Shown here: positions 1 to 7,043 of the stretch, one piece after another
Layout of the letters: each line of letters starts with the position of its first letter
How positions within the stretch are numbered: position 1 is the first letter of the stretch
Origin: an uncultured Janibacter sp.
GTDB lineage: Bacteria; Actinomycetota; Actinomycetes; Actinomycetales; Dermatophilaceae
Assembly: GCA_946222495.1 (NCBI GenBank)
Contig: CAMICF010000054.1
Span: forward strand, 1-14,802
Length of the DNA: 14,802 nucleotides
Direction of reading: 5' to 3'
Notes under the pieces: generated by a model
The model's database searches: none
What the model was told of the DNA's origin: nothing
The model's input: the letters and a program-made list of their open reading frames with translations, nothing else
Position numbers and translations under genes: made by a program

Positions 1-1
1 G

Positions 2-274
2 TCCGAGGCGGTGGCCGTCGCCGCGTACGCCGCCGTTCTCGCATCCCTGGTCGAGAGCCGTCTGCCCGCGGCCGAGGCCGCGGAGGTCGCGGCCGGCGGG
101 TCGGGTGCGCCGCACGTCTATGCGTCGAGCCTGCACGTCGTCCTCGGTGGCATGGCGCTCCTCGTGGCCCTCGTGGCCGCCGCCGTGACCGCCCTCGACC
201 GCCCCACCCGCGCGGTGCCCGCCGGGGACGACGGAGCCCGCACCGCTGCGGTCGGCAGCGGTGCGGGCTCGTGA
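2..274 (+). CDS. C-terminal end of a membrane protein, probably an MFS exporter
   Basis: This is the last 90 or so codons of a gene that begins before the window; the frame is open from base 2 to the TGA at 272-274. The visible product has a hydrophobic stretch, then an Ala/Glu/Gly-rich linker, then a clear last membrane helix (around ASSLHVVLGGMALLVALVAA), and ends in a short hydrophilic tail. A last helix preceded by an Ala-rich loop is what I would expect at the C-terminus of a DHA2-type (EmrB/QacA-like) major facilitator drug exporter. That assignment rests on general resemblance, because no signature motif lies inside the window; another multi-pass transporter is possible. A GTG at 11 is only an internal codon. 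The final codons also form a strong hairpin (234-270), so the gene end doubles as its own terminator. Confidence 0.5.
   Translation, partial: SEAVAVAAYAAVLASLVESRLPAAEAAEVAAGGSGAPHVYASSLHVVLGGMALLVALVAAAVTALDRPTRAVPAGDDGARTAAVGSGAGS
234..270. terminator. Perfect 16-bp hairpin between convergent genes
   Basis: Bases 234-249 (GAGCCCGCACCGCTGC) are the exact reverse complement of 255-270, with a 5-base loop GGTCG at 250-254. The stem ends one base before the TGA of the plus-strand gene and 15 bases before the stop of the minus-strand phosphoesterase gene, so it lies where transcripts from both sides should end. No T-tract follows on either strand, which is common for actinobacterial terminators. 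Bidirectional termination is inferred from the structure and position. Confidence 0.7.
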
Positions 275-285
275 GGCACCGTGGG

Positions 286-2133
286 TCAGTCGGTGGCTGC
301 GTGCTCGGCCACGACGGTGAGCCGGATGCTGTCCGTGTACGTGCGGCCGTTCTCGTCGGTCACGGTCACCTCGGCGGTGTGCGTCCCCCGGTCGAGGTCG
401 GCCGGGAGCTCGGAGCGCCACATCGACGAGCTGCTCTTGGTGACGTTGCCCGACGAGACGAGGTTCGACGAGGCGGCGGGGACGTCGGAGAACTCCCAGT
501 CCTCCTGCAGCTTCTCGCCCGTGCCGGGCTGGGTGTGCTCGGCCACCGTCGAGGGGCCGCCGTCGATGGCGACCTCCACCTGCGAGCTCGAGGAGCCGAG
601 GTAGACGTTCGAGGTCAGCCAGCTGCCCTCCTTCAGGTCATCCTCGCTGACGACGTTGAGACGACCGCGCTCGGGAGCCGGTCCCGTGCTGCCGGCCTTG
701 CGCCACGCCATGGCCTCCTCGGCCCATGAGCGCCACGTCGGGGTGTTGACCCCGAGCGACATGCGGTGGCTCCACGGCTCCTGACGGACCTTGAAGCTGT
801 TGACGACCGAGCTGCCGGAGAGGGCCATGGTCAGCGTGCCGGGACGTCCGCCGTCGATGCCGTAGGCGTTGGGCAGGCCGTGCTCGTCGAGCGAGCCGGA
901 GTACCAGTCACCCGACACGGCGCCGGCGACGATCTGCCTGACGGGCAGCTCGTCGATCCCGTCCTCGGCCCACTCGGCCCGCTTCTGGCCGGGCTGAAGG
1001 TTCTCGACGGTGTGGGTGTGGCCGCCGACCATCGTGGTGTTGTCGGCGGTGCGGTGCGCACCCTTGAGCACGTCAAAGAGGTCGTTGGCGTTGTCGGTGA
1101 CCCCTCCCCGGTAGGTGAGGATCGGGGCGTGCGCGGCGACGACGACCTGCTGGTTCGCGCCGACGTTGGCGAGGTCCTTCTCGAGCCAGTCGAGCTGCTC
1201 CTGGGTGATGCTCTCCCGGTATCCACCGTTCTTGCCGTTCTTGGCGCCCTTGTAGGCGATGTTGTCCAGCGCGACGACGTGCGTCCGGCCGACGTCGTAG
1301 GAGAAGTAGGCGGGGCCCCAGTCGTTGCGGTGGGTGTCGAGGCTGCCCGCATCGTCCTTCGCGTCGAAGTCCATGTCGTGATTGCCGGGAAGGGCGCGGA
1401 TCGGGCCCTTGACCTGGGCGTAGATGTCCTTCACGTCCGGGTTGAGCGAGAGGTCGTCGCCGACGTTGTCGCCGAGGAGGAGCGCGCCGCAGCCGCCGAT
1501 GTCGTTGCGAGAGACGAGGTCACGGACCGCGCCCTGGTTGGCGTAGCCGACCTCCTCCTGGTCGTAGGTCTGGGTGTCCGAGGCGACGGCGCAGTTCTGC
1601 TCGGCCTTCGCCGTGGCCTTGGACTTCGTCATCGGGAAGTTCACCGCGCGGGGCAGCGCGCCGGTCGCGGGAACACCGCCGTACTTGAGGTCCGGCGAGC
1701 CCTCGGGGAAGTGGTTGTAGGAGAACTGCGCGATGTTGTCCTCGTTCACCGGCACGGCGTAGCCCGAGGGCTGGGTCGCGAAGACCGTCATGTTCTCGAA
1801 GGCCGGAATCGTGTACTCACCGCGGCCGTTCGTGGTCACGACGTCCCGGCCGTTCGAGATCGATACCCCGGCGACGCCCTTCTCCCCCTTGTCCTGCTTC
1901 GAGTTCTTGTTCTTGTCGTCGAAGACGCTGCCGGTCAGCTCCTTCTCGTCGGCGGCCTTGCCGCGGACGACCTCGACGTGGCCGGTGTAGTCGTCGCGCA
2001 CCGTCTCGGAGCCCGTCTCGGGGTCGACGGGCGGAGTGTCCGCGGGGGCCGACTGGGCGAGTGACGCGGGGGCGATCACCAGGCCGGTGATCGGGAGCAA
2101 CGTCGCGGCGAGGCGACGGCGGGCAGGGCTCAT
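286..2133 (-). CDS. Secreted calcineurin-like metallophosphoesterase
   Basis: A 615-residue exported phosphoesterase with three parts. Residues 1-29 form a signal peptide (ARRR, then a hydrophobic core, then an Ala-rich end); Sec export is likely and a weak twin-arginine signal cannot be excluded. Residues about 66-125 resemble an SdrD-B/MetallophosN beta domain (GSVFDDKNKN, NGRGEYTIP). The catalytic calcineurin-like domain spans about 180-380 with GDN (221-223), GNHD (250-253), AAHAP (333-337) and GGHTHT (370-375). A MetallophosC-like beta domain covers about 440-610. The first metal motif, normally DxH, reads D186-T-Q188. I chose the ATG at 2133 because GGAGGA sits just upstream and the signal peptide starts there; an in-frame ATG at 2184 would put 17 odd residues ahead of it. 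The substrate is unknown; a phosphodiester or phosphomonoester outside the cell is likely. It is convergent with the gene at 2-274 and divergent from the ATPase at 2362. Confidence 0.88.
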   Translation of the reverse strand: MSPARRRLAATLLPITGLVIAPASLAQSAPADTPPVDPETGSETVRDDYTGHVEVVRGKAADEKELTGSVFDDKNKNSKQDKGEKGVAGVSISNGRDVVTTNGRGEYTIPAFENMTVFATQPSGYAVPVNEDNIAQFSYNHFPEGSPDLKYGGVPATGALPRAVNFPMTKSKATAKAEQNCAVASDTQTYDQEEVGYANQGAVRDLVSRNDIGGCGALLLGDNVGDDLSLNPDVKDIYAQVKGPIRALPGNHDMDFDAKDDAGSLDTHRNDWGPAYFSYDVGRTHVVALDNIAYKGAKNGKNGGYRESITQEQLDWLEKDLANVGANQQVVVAAHAPILTYRGGVTDNANDLFDVLKGAHRTADNTTMVGGHTHTVENLQPGQKRAEWAEDGIDELPVRQIVAGAVSGDWYSGSLDEHGLPNAYGIDGGRPGTLTMALSGSSVVNSFKVRQEPWSHRMSLGVNTPTWRSWAEEAMAWRKAGSTGPAPERGRLNVVSEDDLKEGSWLTSNVYLGSSSSQVEVAIDGGPSTVAEHTQPGTGEKLQEDWEFSDVPAASSNLVSSGNVTKSSSSMWRSELPADLDRGTHTAEVTVTDENGRTYTDSIRLTVVAEHAATD

Positions 2134-2349
2134 GGTGCAGTCCTCCAGGTGTGGCGTGAACGGGGTGCCGATCGGCCCGCCCACGCTCGGTGCCGGAGAT
2201 GAACTGCGACTGGCCCGCGGGAAGTGCCCGCGTGTCCGTCAACGCAGCCCGGGGCGAACATTCCTTCAGCGCGCTGCCAAGACAGCCCGGGTGGCGACGC
2301 GCCGATCGCCGCTTATGCCTCAATATCCGGAATGGGCTAGAGACGCGGA

Positions 2350-2355
2350 TACGGT
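2350..2355 (+). promoter_or_regulatory. Candidate -10 box of a leaderless promoter for the ATPase gene
   Basis: TACGGT fits the actinobacterial TANNNT -10 pattern and ends 6 bases before the GTG at 2362. That spacing would put the transcription start on the first base of the start codon, and there is no ribosome binding site here. I see no convincing -35 hexamer. The 228-bp gap 2134-2361 between the two divergent genes otherwise holds a small 6-bp hairpin (2216-2221 with 2227-2232), which lies in the likely 5' region of the phosphoesterase mRNA. Confidence 0.45.
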
Positions 2356-2361
2356 CGCATC

Positions 2362-3576
2362 GTGGATCCGATCACGAACCCCTATGCCCCCGGCGCCGGA
2401 CAGCGCCCGCCCGAGCTGGCCGGACGCGACGAGCAGCTCACGCGGTTCGACGTCGTGCTCAAGCGCATCGTCTCGGGCCGGCCCGAGCGCTCGCTCGTCC
2501 TCACCGGTCTGCGCGGGGTCGGCAAGACCGTGCTGCTCAACCAGCTGCGCTCGGCCGCGGTCCGGGCGAAGTGGGGCACCGGCAAGCTCGAAGCGCGGCC
2601 CGACCAGGGGCTGCGGAGGCCGCTCGCCAGCGCCCTTCACCAGGCGGTCCGCGAGCTCGGCCACACCCAGGAGGACGAGGTCGCCCACGTCCTCGGCGTC
2701 ATCAAGTCCTTCGCCCAGCGGGACGCCAAGCCGGGGACGAAGCTGCGCGAGGTGTGGAACCCGGGCATCGACGCGCCGGCCGTCAAGGGTCGCGCCGACT
2801 CGGGCGACATCGAGATCGACCTCGTCGAGCTCTTCACCGACGTCGGCGGCCTCGCCGCGGACCTCGGTCGTGGCGTCGCGGTCTTCATCGACGAGATGCA
2901 GGACCTCGGCCCGGAGGACGTGTCCGCGATCTGCGCGGCCTGCCACGAGATGAGCCAGTCGGGGTCGCCGCTCATCGTCGTCGGCGCCGGACTGCCGCAC
3001 CTGCCGTCCGTGCTCTCGGCGAGCAAGTCCTACAGCGAGCGGCTCTTCCGGTACCAGCGGATCGACCGGTTGGCGCGCGACGAGGCGGACCGGGCGCTCA
3101 TCGCCCCGGCGGCCGACGAGCTGGCGGAGTTCGAGCAGAGCGCCCTCGACGCGCTGTACTTCGCGACCGGTGGATACCCGTACTTCATCCAGGCCTACGG
3201 CAAGGCGGTGTGGGACCAGGCCCCGCAGTCGCCCATCCGCGCCGACGACGTGCGGGTGGCCGCGCCCGAGGCGGAGTCCGAGCTGGCCGTCGGCTTCTTC
3301 GGGTCCCGGTACGAGCGGGCGACCCCCGGTGAGCGCGAGTACCTCCGGGCGATGGCCGACGTCGCGGCAGACATCGCGGCGAAGGGCGAGGAAGAGCTCG
3401 ACGACATCGAGACCGTGTCCACGGCGGACGTCGCCAAGCTCCTCGGCAAGAAGCCCCAGTCCCTCTCCCCCGCGCGCGACGCGCTCCTCAAGAAGGGCCT
3501 GATCTACTCGGCCGAGCGCGGCCGGATCGCCTTCACCGTCCCCCACTTCGGGCGGTATCTGCGCGAGCAGACCTGA
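2362..3576 (+). CDS. Orphan AAA/STAND-type P-loop ATPase with C-terminal winged helix
   Basis: This 404-residue protein has a Walker A motif GLRGVGKT (49-56), a Walker B motif VAVFIDEMQ (172-180, with D177 and E178), a sensor-1-like strand LIVVGAGLPHL (204-214) and a helical lid (about 235-330). A winged-helix region follows at about 354-400 (STADVAKLLGKK, then LLKKGLIYS). This layout matches the archaeal-ATPase/ORC-Cdc6-like group of AAA+ proteins common in actinobacteria; the biological role of these proteins is mostly unknown. The GTG start at 2362 is preceded by no Shine-Dalgarno sequence but by a TANNNT box 6 bases upstream, so translation is probably leaderless. Codon use is strongly GC-biased, as in the outer genes of the window. 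No partner gene overlaps it; the next feature is a repeat cluster 13 bp downstream. DNA binding by the winged helix is inferred from its fold. Confidence 0.85.
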   Translation: MDPITNPYAPGAGQRPPELAGRDEQLTRFDVVLKRIVSGRPERSLVLTGLRGVGKTVLLNQLRSAAVRAKWGTGKLEARPDQGLRRPLASALHQAVRELGHTQEDEVAHVLGVIKSFAQRDAKPGTKLREVWNPGIDAPAVKGRADSGDIEIDLVELFTDVGGLAADLGRGVAVFIDEMQDLGPEDVSAICAACHEMSQSGSPLIVVGAGLPHLPSVLSASKSYSERLFRYQRIDRLARDEADRALIAPAADELAEFEQSALDALYFATGGYPYFIQAYGKAVWDQAPQSPIRADDVRVAAPEAESELAVGFFGSRYERATPGEREYLRAMADVAADIAAKGEEELDDIETVSTADVAKLLGKKPQSLSPARDALLKKGLIYSAERGRIAFTVPHFGRYLREQT

Positions 3577-3588
3577 GGGCCTGTCCGG

Positions 3589-3698
3589 GATCGACTGATT
3601 CTGATCACTTGGGCGGTGTTGATCGAAGAATTTGATCTTGATGATCACAACGCGAGGAGATTCGAGGACTTTGATCAGTCGAATCGAAGACTTTGATC
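3589..3698. repeat. GATC-rich cluster with three 14-bp direct repeats
   Basis: Within 110 bp there are seven GATC sites (3589, 3603, 3621, 3634, 3643, 3673, 3695) in a stretch clearly richer in A+T than its surroundings. Three direct repeats read CGAAGAATTTGATC (3624-3637), CGAGGACTTTGATC (3663-3676) and CGAAGACTTTGATC (3685-3698). A 9-bp inverted repeat also joins TCGACTGAT (3591-3599) to ATCAGTCGA (3674-3682). The function is unknown: an operator array, iteron-like replication repeats or the relic of a mobile-element end would all fit. The rest of the 250-bp gap, 3699-3826, shows nothing I recognise. Confidence 0.6.
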
Positions 3699-3826
3699 GC
3701 CAGCCGGGACCGGCACACATGCGCGTAGACGGCCGCGTTGCACGGTTACGTCCACTTGCCTCAACGACTTCGGAGGCCCGGAGGTAGCTGGTGATGCGTC
3801 GGCTAGGTGGTCGTAATCGAGACCAG

Positions 3827-6514
3827 TCAGGTCGTAGAACTGTTAGCGGCGGACTCCCCGAGGGCCGCAGCCAAGTACGGCGCCGAGGCACTCGCACTGG
3901 ACGAGGCGACCTCTGCCGGGCTGCCTGCCGCGACGACCTGTCCTCCGTCGTCGCCCGCGCCGGGCCCGAGATCGATGACGTGGTGCGCCGCGGCGATGAC
4001 ACGCATGTCGAGCTCGACCATCACGACGGTGTTGCCGGCGGCGACGAGGGTCTGCAGGTGAGTCACGAGGCGATCGGCGTCCGCGCAGTGCAGGCCCGAG
4101 GTTGGTTCGTCGAGCACATAGAGCGTGTCCCCGCGCTGAGCACGCTGCAGCTCGCTGGCGAGCTTGACGCGTTGGGCCTCCCCACCGGACAGCTCGGTCG
4201 CTGGCTGCCCGAGACGTAGGTACCCCAGCCCAACATCGATCAAGGCGGTGAGCGAGCGGGTGATGTCGAACTCATCGACGAAGAACCCCCGCGCCTCCTC
4301 GACGCTCATCGCGAGGACGTCGGCGATGGTGTGGCCGTGCCAGGTGATGTCGAGGGTGCTCGACTGGTACCTGGTGCCGTGGCAGTCCGGGCACTCCGTG
4401 TACACCGAAGGGAGGAACAGCAGCTCGACCATCACCGCGCCCTCTCCTTCACACGTGGGGCAGCGACCACCAGCGACGTTGAACGAGAACCGGCCCGGCT
4501 TGTACCCACGAGCCCGGGCATCGGGGGTCTCGGCGAACCGGCGTCGCACGTGGTCGAACATGCCCGTGTAGGTGGCGACGTTCGAGCGCGGTGTACGCCC
4601 GATGGGCTTCTGGTCGATGCTCACGACCCGGCGCACCCCGGTGAGGTCGCCCTCGACGGACCCGTCAAGTTCGTCGGACTCGTCGGCGAGCAGCATCTCG
4701 TCGCCCTCCGCGGTCGCGTCTGCGGTCCGGGTGACCCGCCCCAGCCGCTCCCCTACCAGCGTGGGCAGCGCCTGGCTGACGAGGCTCGACTTGCCGGAGC
4801 CGGAGACGCCCGTGACCGCGGTGAGCACACCCAGAGGCACCGAGACGGATACGTCCCGGAGGTTGTTGCGGGTGACGTTGCTGAGCTGGAGCCATCCCTT
4901 CGGTTCCCGAGGAGCGGGCGAAGGGAGACCACGTCCCCCGAAGACGTACCCACGCGTCACGGACTCCTCAACGCTCGACAAACCTTCGGTGGGCCCGTTG
5001 TAGATCACGCGGCCACCGTGCTCGCCCGCGCCCGGTCCAATATCGACCAGCCAGTCCGCGTGCCGCATCACGTCGACCGAGTGCTCGACGATGAAGAGGC
5101 TGTTGCCGCGGCGCTTGAGCCCGTCGAGGATGCCGAGCAGTGCGCTGATGTCCTGGGGGTGCAGCCCGGCCGAAGGTTCGTCGAGCACGTAGACAACGCC
5201 GAACAGCTCGCTGGTGAGCTGGGTAGCGAGTCGGAGTCGCTGCAGCTCGCCGCCTGAGAGTGTCGGTGTGGTGCGCCCGAGGGAGAGGTAGCCCAGGCCG
5301 AGGTCGATGATCGGTCGGAGCCGATCGATGAGCTCCGCTCCTAGGCGAGCGGTCGCGGCCACCTTCTCCACCGAGCGGTTCGGGGTCCGGCGGACGTCGG
5401 GAGCGGCCGTGTGGGCGGATCCTCCGGCGGTGACGCGTTGCTGCGTGGCCGCGCGTCGCGCGGTCTCGTCGAGGGGCTGCCCGGAGGTCTCCACTTGGTT
5501 CAGTTCGCCTGAGGCGTCTTCGACGGCCCGCTCGATCAGTTCTGAGAGCTCAGTGAGCGGTAGATCGGAGAAGTCGGCGATGTCGAGCTGCTCGAAGGTG
5601 ACAGTCAGGGCCTCCGGCTTCAGGCGCTTACCGTGGCAGATCGGGCACGGCGCGGCCCGGAGGAACTGAGCCACGCGGCGCTTCATCGACGCGCTCTTCG
5701 TGTTCGCGAAGGTGTCGAGCACGTAGCGGCGCGCGCCCACGAACGTGCCCGAGTAGGTCGGTTCGATGCCTGCGCGGATGGCGGCGCGGGCCTCGGCGAG
5801 GGTGAGTCGGGAATGGACGGGGACGTACGGGGTCTCCTCGGTGTAGAGGATCCAGTCCCGGTCCTTCCTCGGGAGGTCCTTCCAGGGGATGTCGACGTCG
5901 TAGCCGAGCGCGACGAGGACGTCGCGCAACTGGTGCCCGTGCCACGCCGTCGGCCAGGACGCGATGGCGCGCTCCCGGATGGTCAGTGACGGGTCCGGCA
6001 CCATCTGATCTTCGGTGACCTCGTACACGCGACCGATGCCATGGCACTCCGGGCAGGCCCCTTGCACCGTGTTGGTGGAGAAGTCCTCGGCGTAGAGCAT
6101 CGGCTGATCGTCTGGGTACTCGCCGGCTCGCGAGTAGAGCATGCGAACGAGGCTCGACAGTGTGGTGATGCTGCCCACCGACGAGCGGGTACTGCTACCG
6201 CCACGCTGCTGCTGCAGAGCGACAGCGGGCGGCATGCCCGTGATCGAGTCGACGTCCGGGATGCCGGCCTGGTCGATCAGGCGCCGGGCATATGGCGCCA
6301 CCGACTCGAGGTATCGACGCTGGGACTCCGCATACAGGGTGCCGAAGGCGAGCGATGACTTGCCTGAACCCGAGACTCCCGTGAAGACCACCATCGAGTC
6401 GCGCGGCACGGTGAGGTCGACGTCCTTGAGGTTGTGCTCGCGGGCGCCCAGCACTCTGACATCGGGCTGGACGGACGTGGGTTCGCGGTCCGCGGGCGCT
6501 GCTACTTCGACCAT
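3827..6514 (-). CDS. UvrA paralogue lacking the UvrB-binding domain (class II/DrrC-like)
   Basis: An 895-residue protein with two ABC ATPase halves. Half 1 has Walker A GVSGSGKS (46-53), cysteine pairs C154/C157 and C290/C293, signature LSGGE (419-423), Walker B VLDEPSAG (443-450) and H478. Half 2 has Walker A 569-576, zinc cysteines C685/C688 and C708/C711, signature LSGGE (775-779) and Walker B LDEPTSG (801-807). In classical UvrA about 115 residues that contact UvrB lie between the VGTITE-like motif and the first ACP.C; here only about 35 residues separate them (SVGSITTLSS to ACPEC). Such short UvrAs include Streptomyces DrrC (daunorubicin resistance) and Deinococcus UvrA2, so a role in tolerating DNA-binding drugs or lesions is inferred. 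Residues 333-385 are a low-complexity insert. The H-loop histidine of half 2 is replaced by L835 (VMVELDM). The ATG at 6514 was chosen because homology begins there and TAGCGT lies 7 nt upstream. It is divergent from the AraC remnant. Confidence 0.9.
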   Translation of the reverse strand: MVEVAAPADREPTSVQPDVRVLGAREHNLKDVDLTVPRDSMVVFTGVSGSGKSSLAFGTLYAESQRRYLESVAPYARRLIDQAGIPDVDSITGMPPAVALQQQRGGSSTRSSVGSITTLSSLVRMLYSRAGEYPDDQPMLYAEDFSTNTVQGACPECHGIGRVYEVTEDQMVPDPSLTIRERAIASWPTAWHGHQLRDVLVALGYDVDIPWKDLPRKDRDWILYTEETPYVPVHSRLTLAEARAAIRAGIEPTYSGTFVGARRYVLDTFANTKSASMKRRVAQFLRAAPCPICHGKRLKPEALTVTFEQLDIADFSDLPLTELSELIERAVEDASGELNQVETSGQPLDETARRAATQQRVTAGGSAHTAAPDVRRTPNRSVEKVAATARLGAELIDRLRPIIDLGLGYLSLGRTTPTLSGGELQRLRLATQLTSELFGVVYVLDEPSAGLHPQDISALLGILDGLKRRGNSLFIVEHSVDVMRHADWLVDIGPGAGEHGGRVIYNGPTEGLSSVEESVTRGYVFGGRGLPSPAPREPKGWLQLSNVTRNNLRDVSVSVPLGVLTAVTGVSGSGKSSLVSQALPTLVGERLGRVTRTADATAEGDEMLLADESDELDGSVEGDLTGVRRVVSIDQKPIGRTPRSNVATYTGMFDHVRRRFAETPDARARGYKPGRFSFNVAGGRCPTCEGEGAVMVELLFLPSVYTECPDCHGTRYQSSTLDITWHGHTIADVLAMSVEEARGFFVDEFDITRSLTALIDVGLGYLRLGQPATELSGGEAQRVKLASELQRAQRGDTLYVLDEPTSGLHCADADRLVTHLQTLVAAGNTVVMVELDMRVIAAAHHVIDLGPGAGDDGGQVVAAGSPAEVASSSASASAPYLAAALGESAANSSTT

Positions 6515-6521
6515 GTCGAGG

Positions 6522-6527
6522 ACGCTA
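6522..6527 (-). promoter_or_regulatory. Candidate -10 box of a leaderless promoter for the uvrA-like gene
   Basis: On the minus strand TAGCGT (TANNNT) is followed by 7 bases and then the ATG at 6514. There is no Shine-Dalgarno sequence between them. The spacing suits transcription starting at or next to the start codon. No clear -35 element is seen. Confidence 0.45.
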
Positions 6528-6602
6528 GCAGCGACGGCTCGCTCCCAGACCCGATCGAGCAGTTGTCCTGGCTGGTTCGCCAAAGCTTGGCACGCAGCGT
6601 TA

Positions 6603-7022
6603 GTGCAGTGGCATCTCAGCCTGCTTGCCCCCGCCCAGACCGAGACCCCCGGTCCGATACGGCGCGACGAGGCACTCGCCTTCATGCGCACGCACCTGAC
6701 GGATCCCAACCTCGGACCCGATGAGATCGCCGCAGGCCTCCACATCTCCCGCCGCACTCTCTTTCGCCTGTTCGAGGGAACTGGCGAGTCCGCAATAGCG
6801 AGGCTTCGCTCCCTTCGGCTCGAACGTGCCAAGCTCATGCTGCAGACACAACCCGACAAATCGATCGCAACGATCGCGCTGGACACAGGGTTCTCCAGCC
6901 CCGTGCAGTTTTACCGAGCCTTCGGCCTCACCGAAGGAATGACCCCCGGGGAGTACCAGGAGGTCGCCGACCTCGACGAGACACGGACGGAATCCGCCCG
7001 GGACCGGCTCCATGATCGATAG
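6603..7022 (+). pseudogene. AraC-family regulator reduced to its DNA-binding domain
   Basis: About 139 residues remain, read from a GTG at 6603. They contain a complete AraC/XylS double helix-turn-helix: first HTH around residues 37-58 (LGPDEIAAGLHISRRTLF, then RLFE) and second around 87-108 (SIATIALDTGFSSPVQFYRA). AraC regulators of this layout normally carry about 170-200 more residues that bind the ligand, and these are absent. The frame stays open upstream to 6141, but there it is antisense to the uvrA-like gene and shows no AraC similarity. The break therefore falls in about 6515-6600, next to the uvrA-like start. Codon choice includes ATA (6795) and AAA, unlike the outer genes. It could be a dead remnant or a functional short HTH protein; 6603 or the ATG at 6684 could then be the start. 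The DUF4186 gene begins 21 bp downstream on the same strand. Confidence 0.65.
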
Positions 7023-7043
7023 CGCACGCGCTGGAGCCGAGTC

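Noticed and set aside
766..2064. A long open frame antisense to the phosphoesterase gene (432 codons)
   Set aside because: It is the shadow of a GC-biased gene; its translation is Val/Arg/Gly/Leu-rich without domain features, whereas the opposite strand has clear motifs.
3589..3698. CRISPR array
   Set aside because: The repeats are only 14 bp, spacers differ in length (8-25 bp), and there are no cas genes.
3805..3825. A tRNA-like T-arm (GGTC, 8-base loop, GACC)
   Set aside because: The loop is the wrong length and sequence, and no acceptor, D or anticodon arm can be formed around it.
2320..4002. A 560-codon minus-strand open frame across the ATPase gene and the repeat cluster
   Set aside because: Mostly antisense to the ATPase and low in recognisable structure. 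The piece over the repeats (3577-3720) reads plausibly but has no start, ribosome binding site or known family.
6141..6602. Upstream extension of the AraC remnant
   Set aside because: This part of the open frame is antisense to the uvrA-like gene and shows no sensor-domain similarity.
6515..6886. N-terminal extension of the UvrA paralogue to an ATG at 6886
   Set aside because: These 124 residues have no UvrA similarity and run antisense to the AraC HTH domain; homology starts right after the ATG at 6514.
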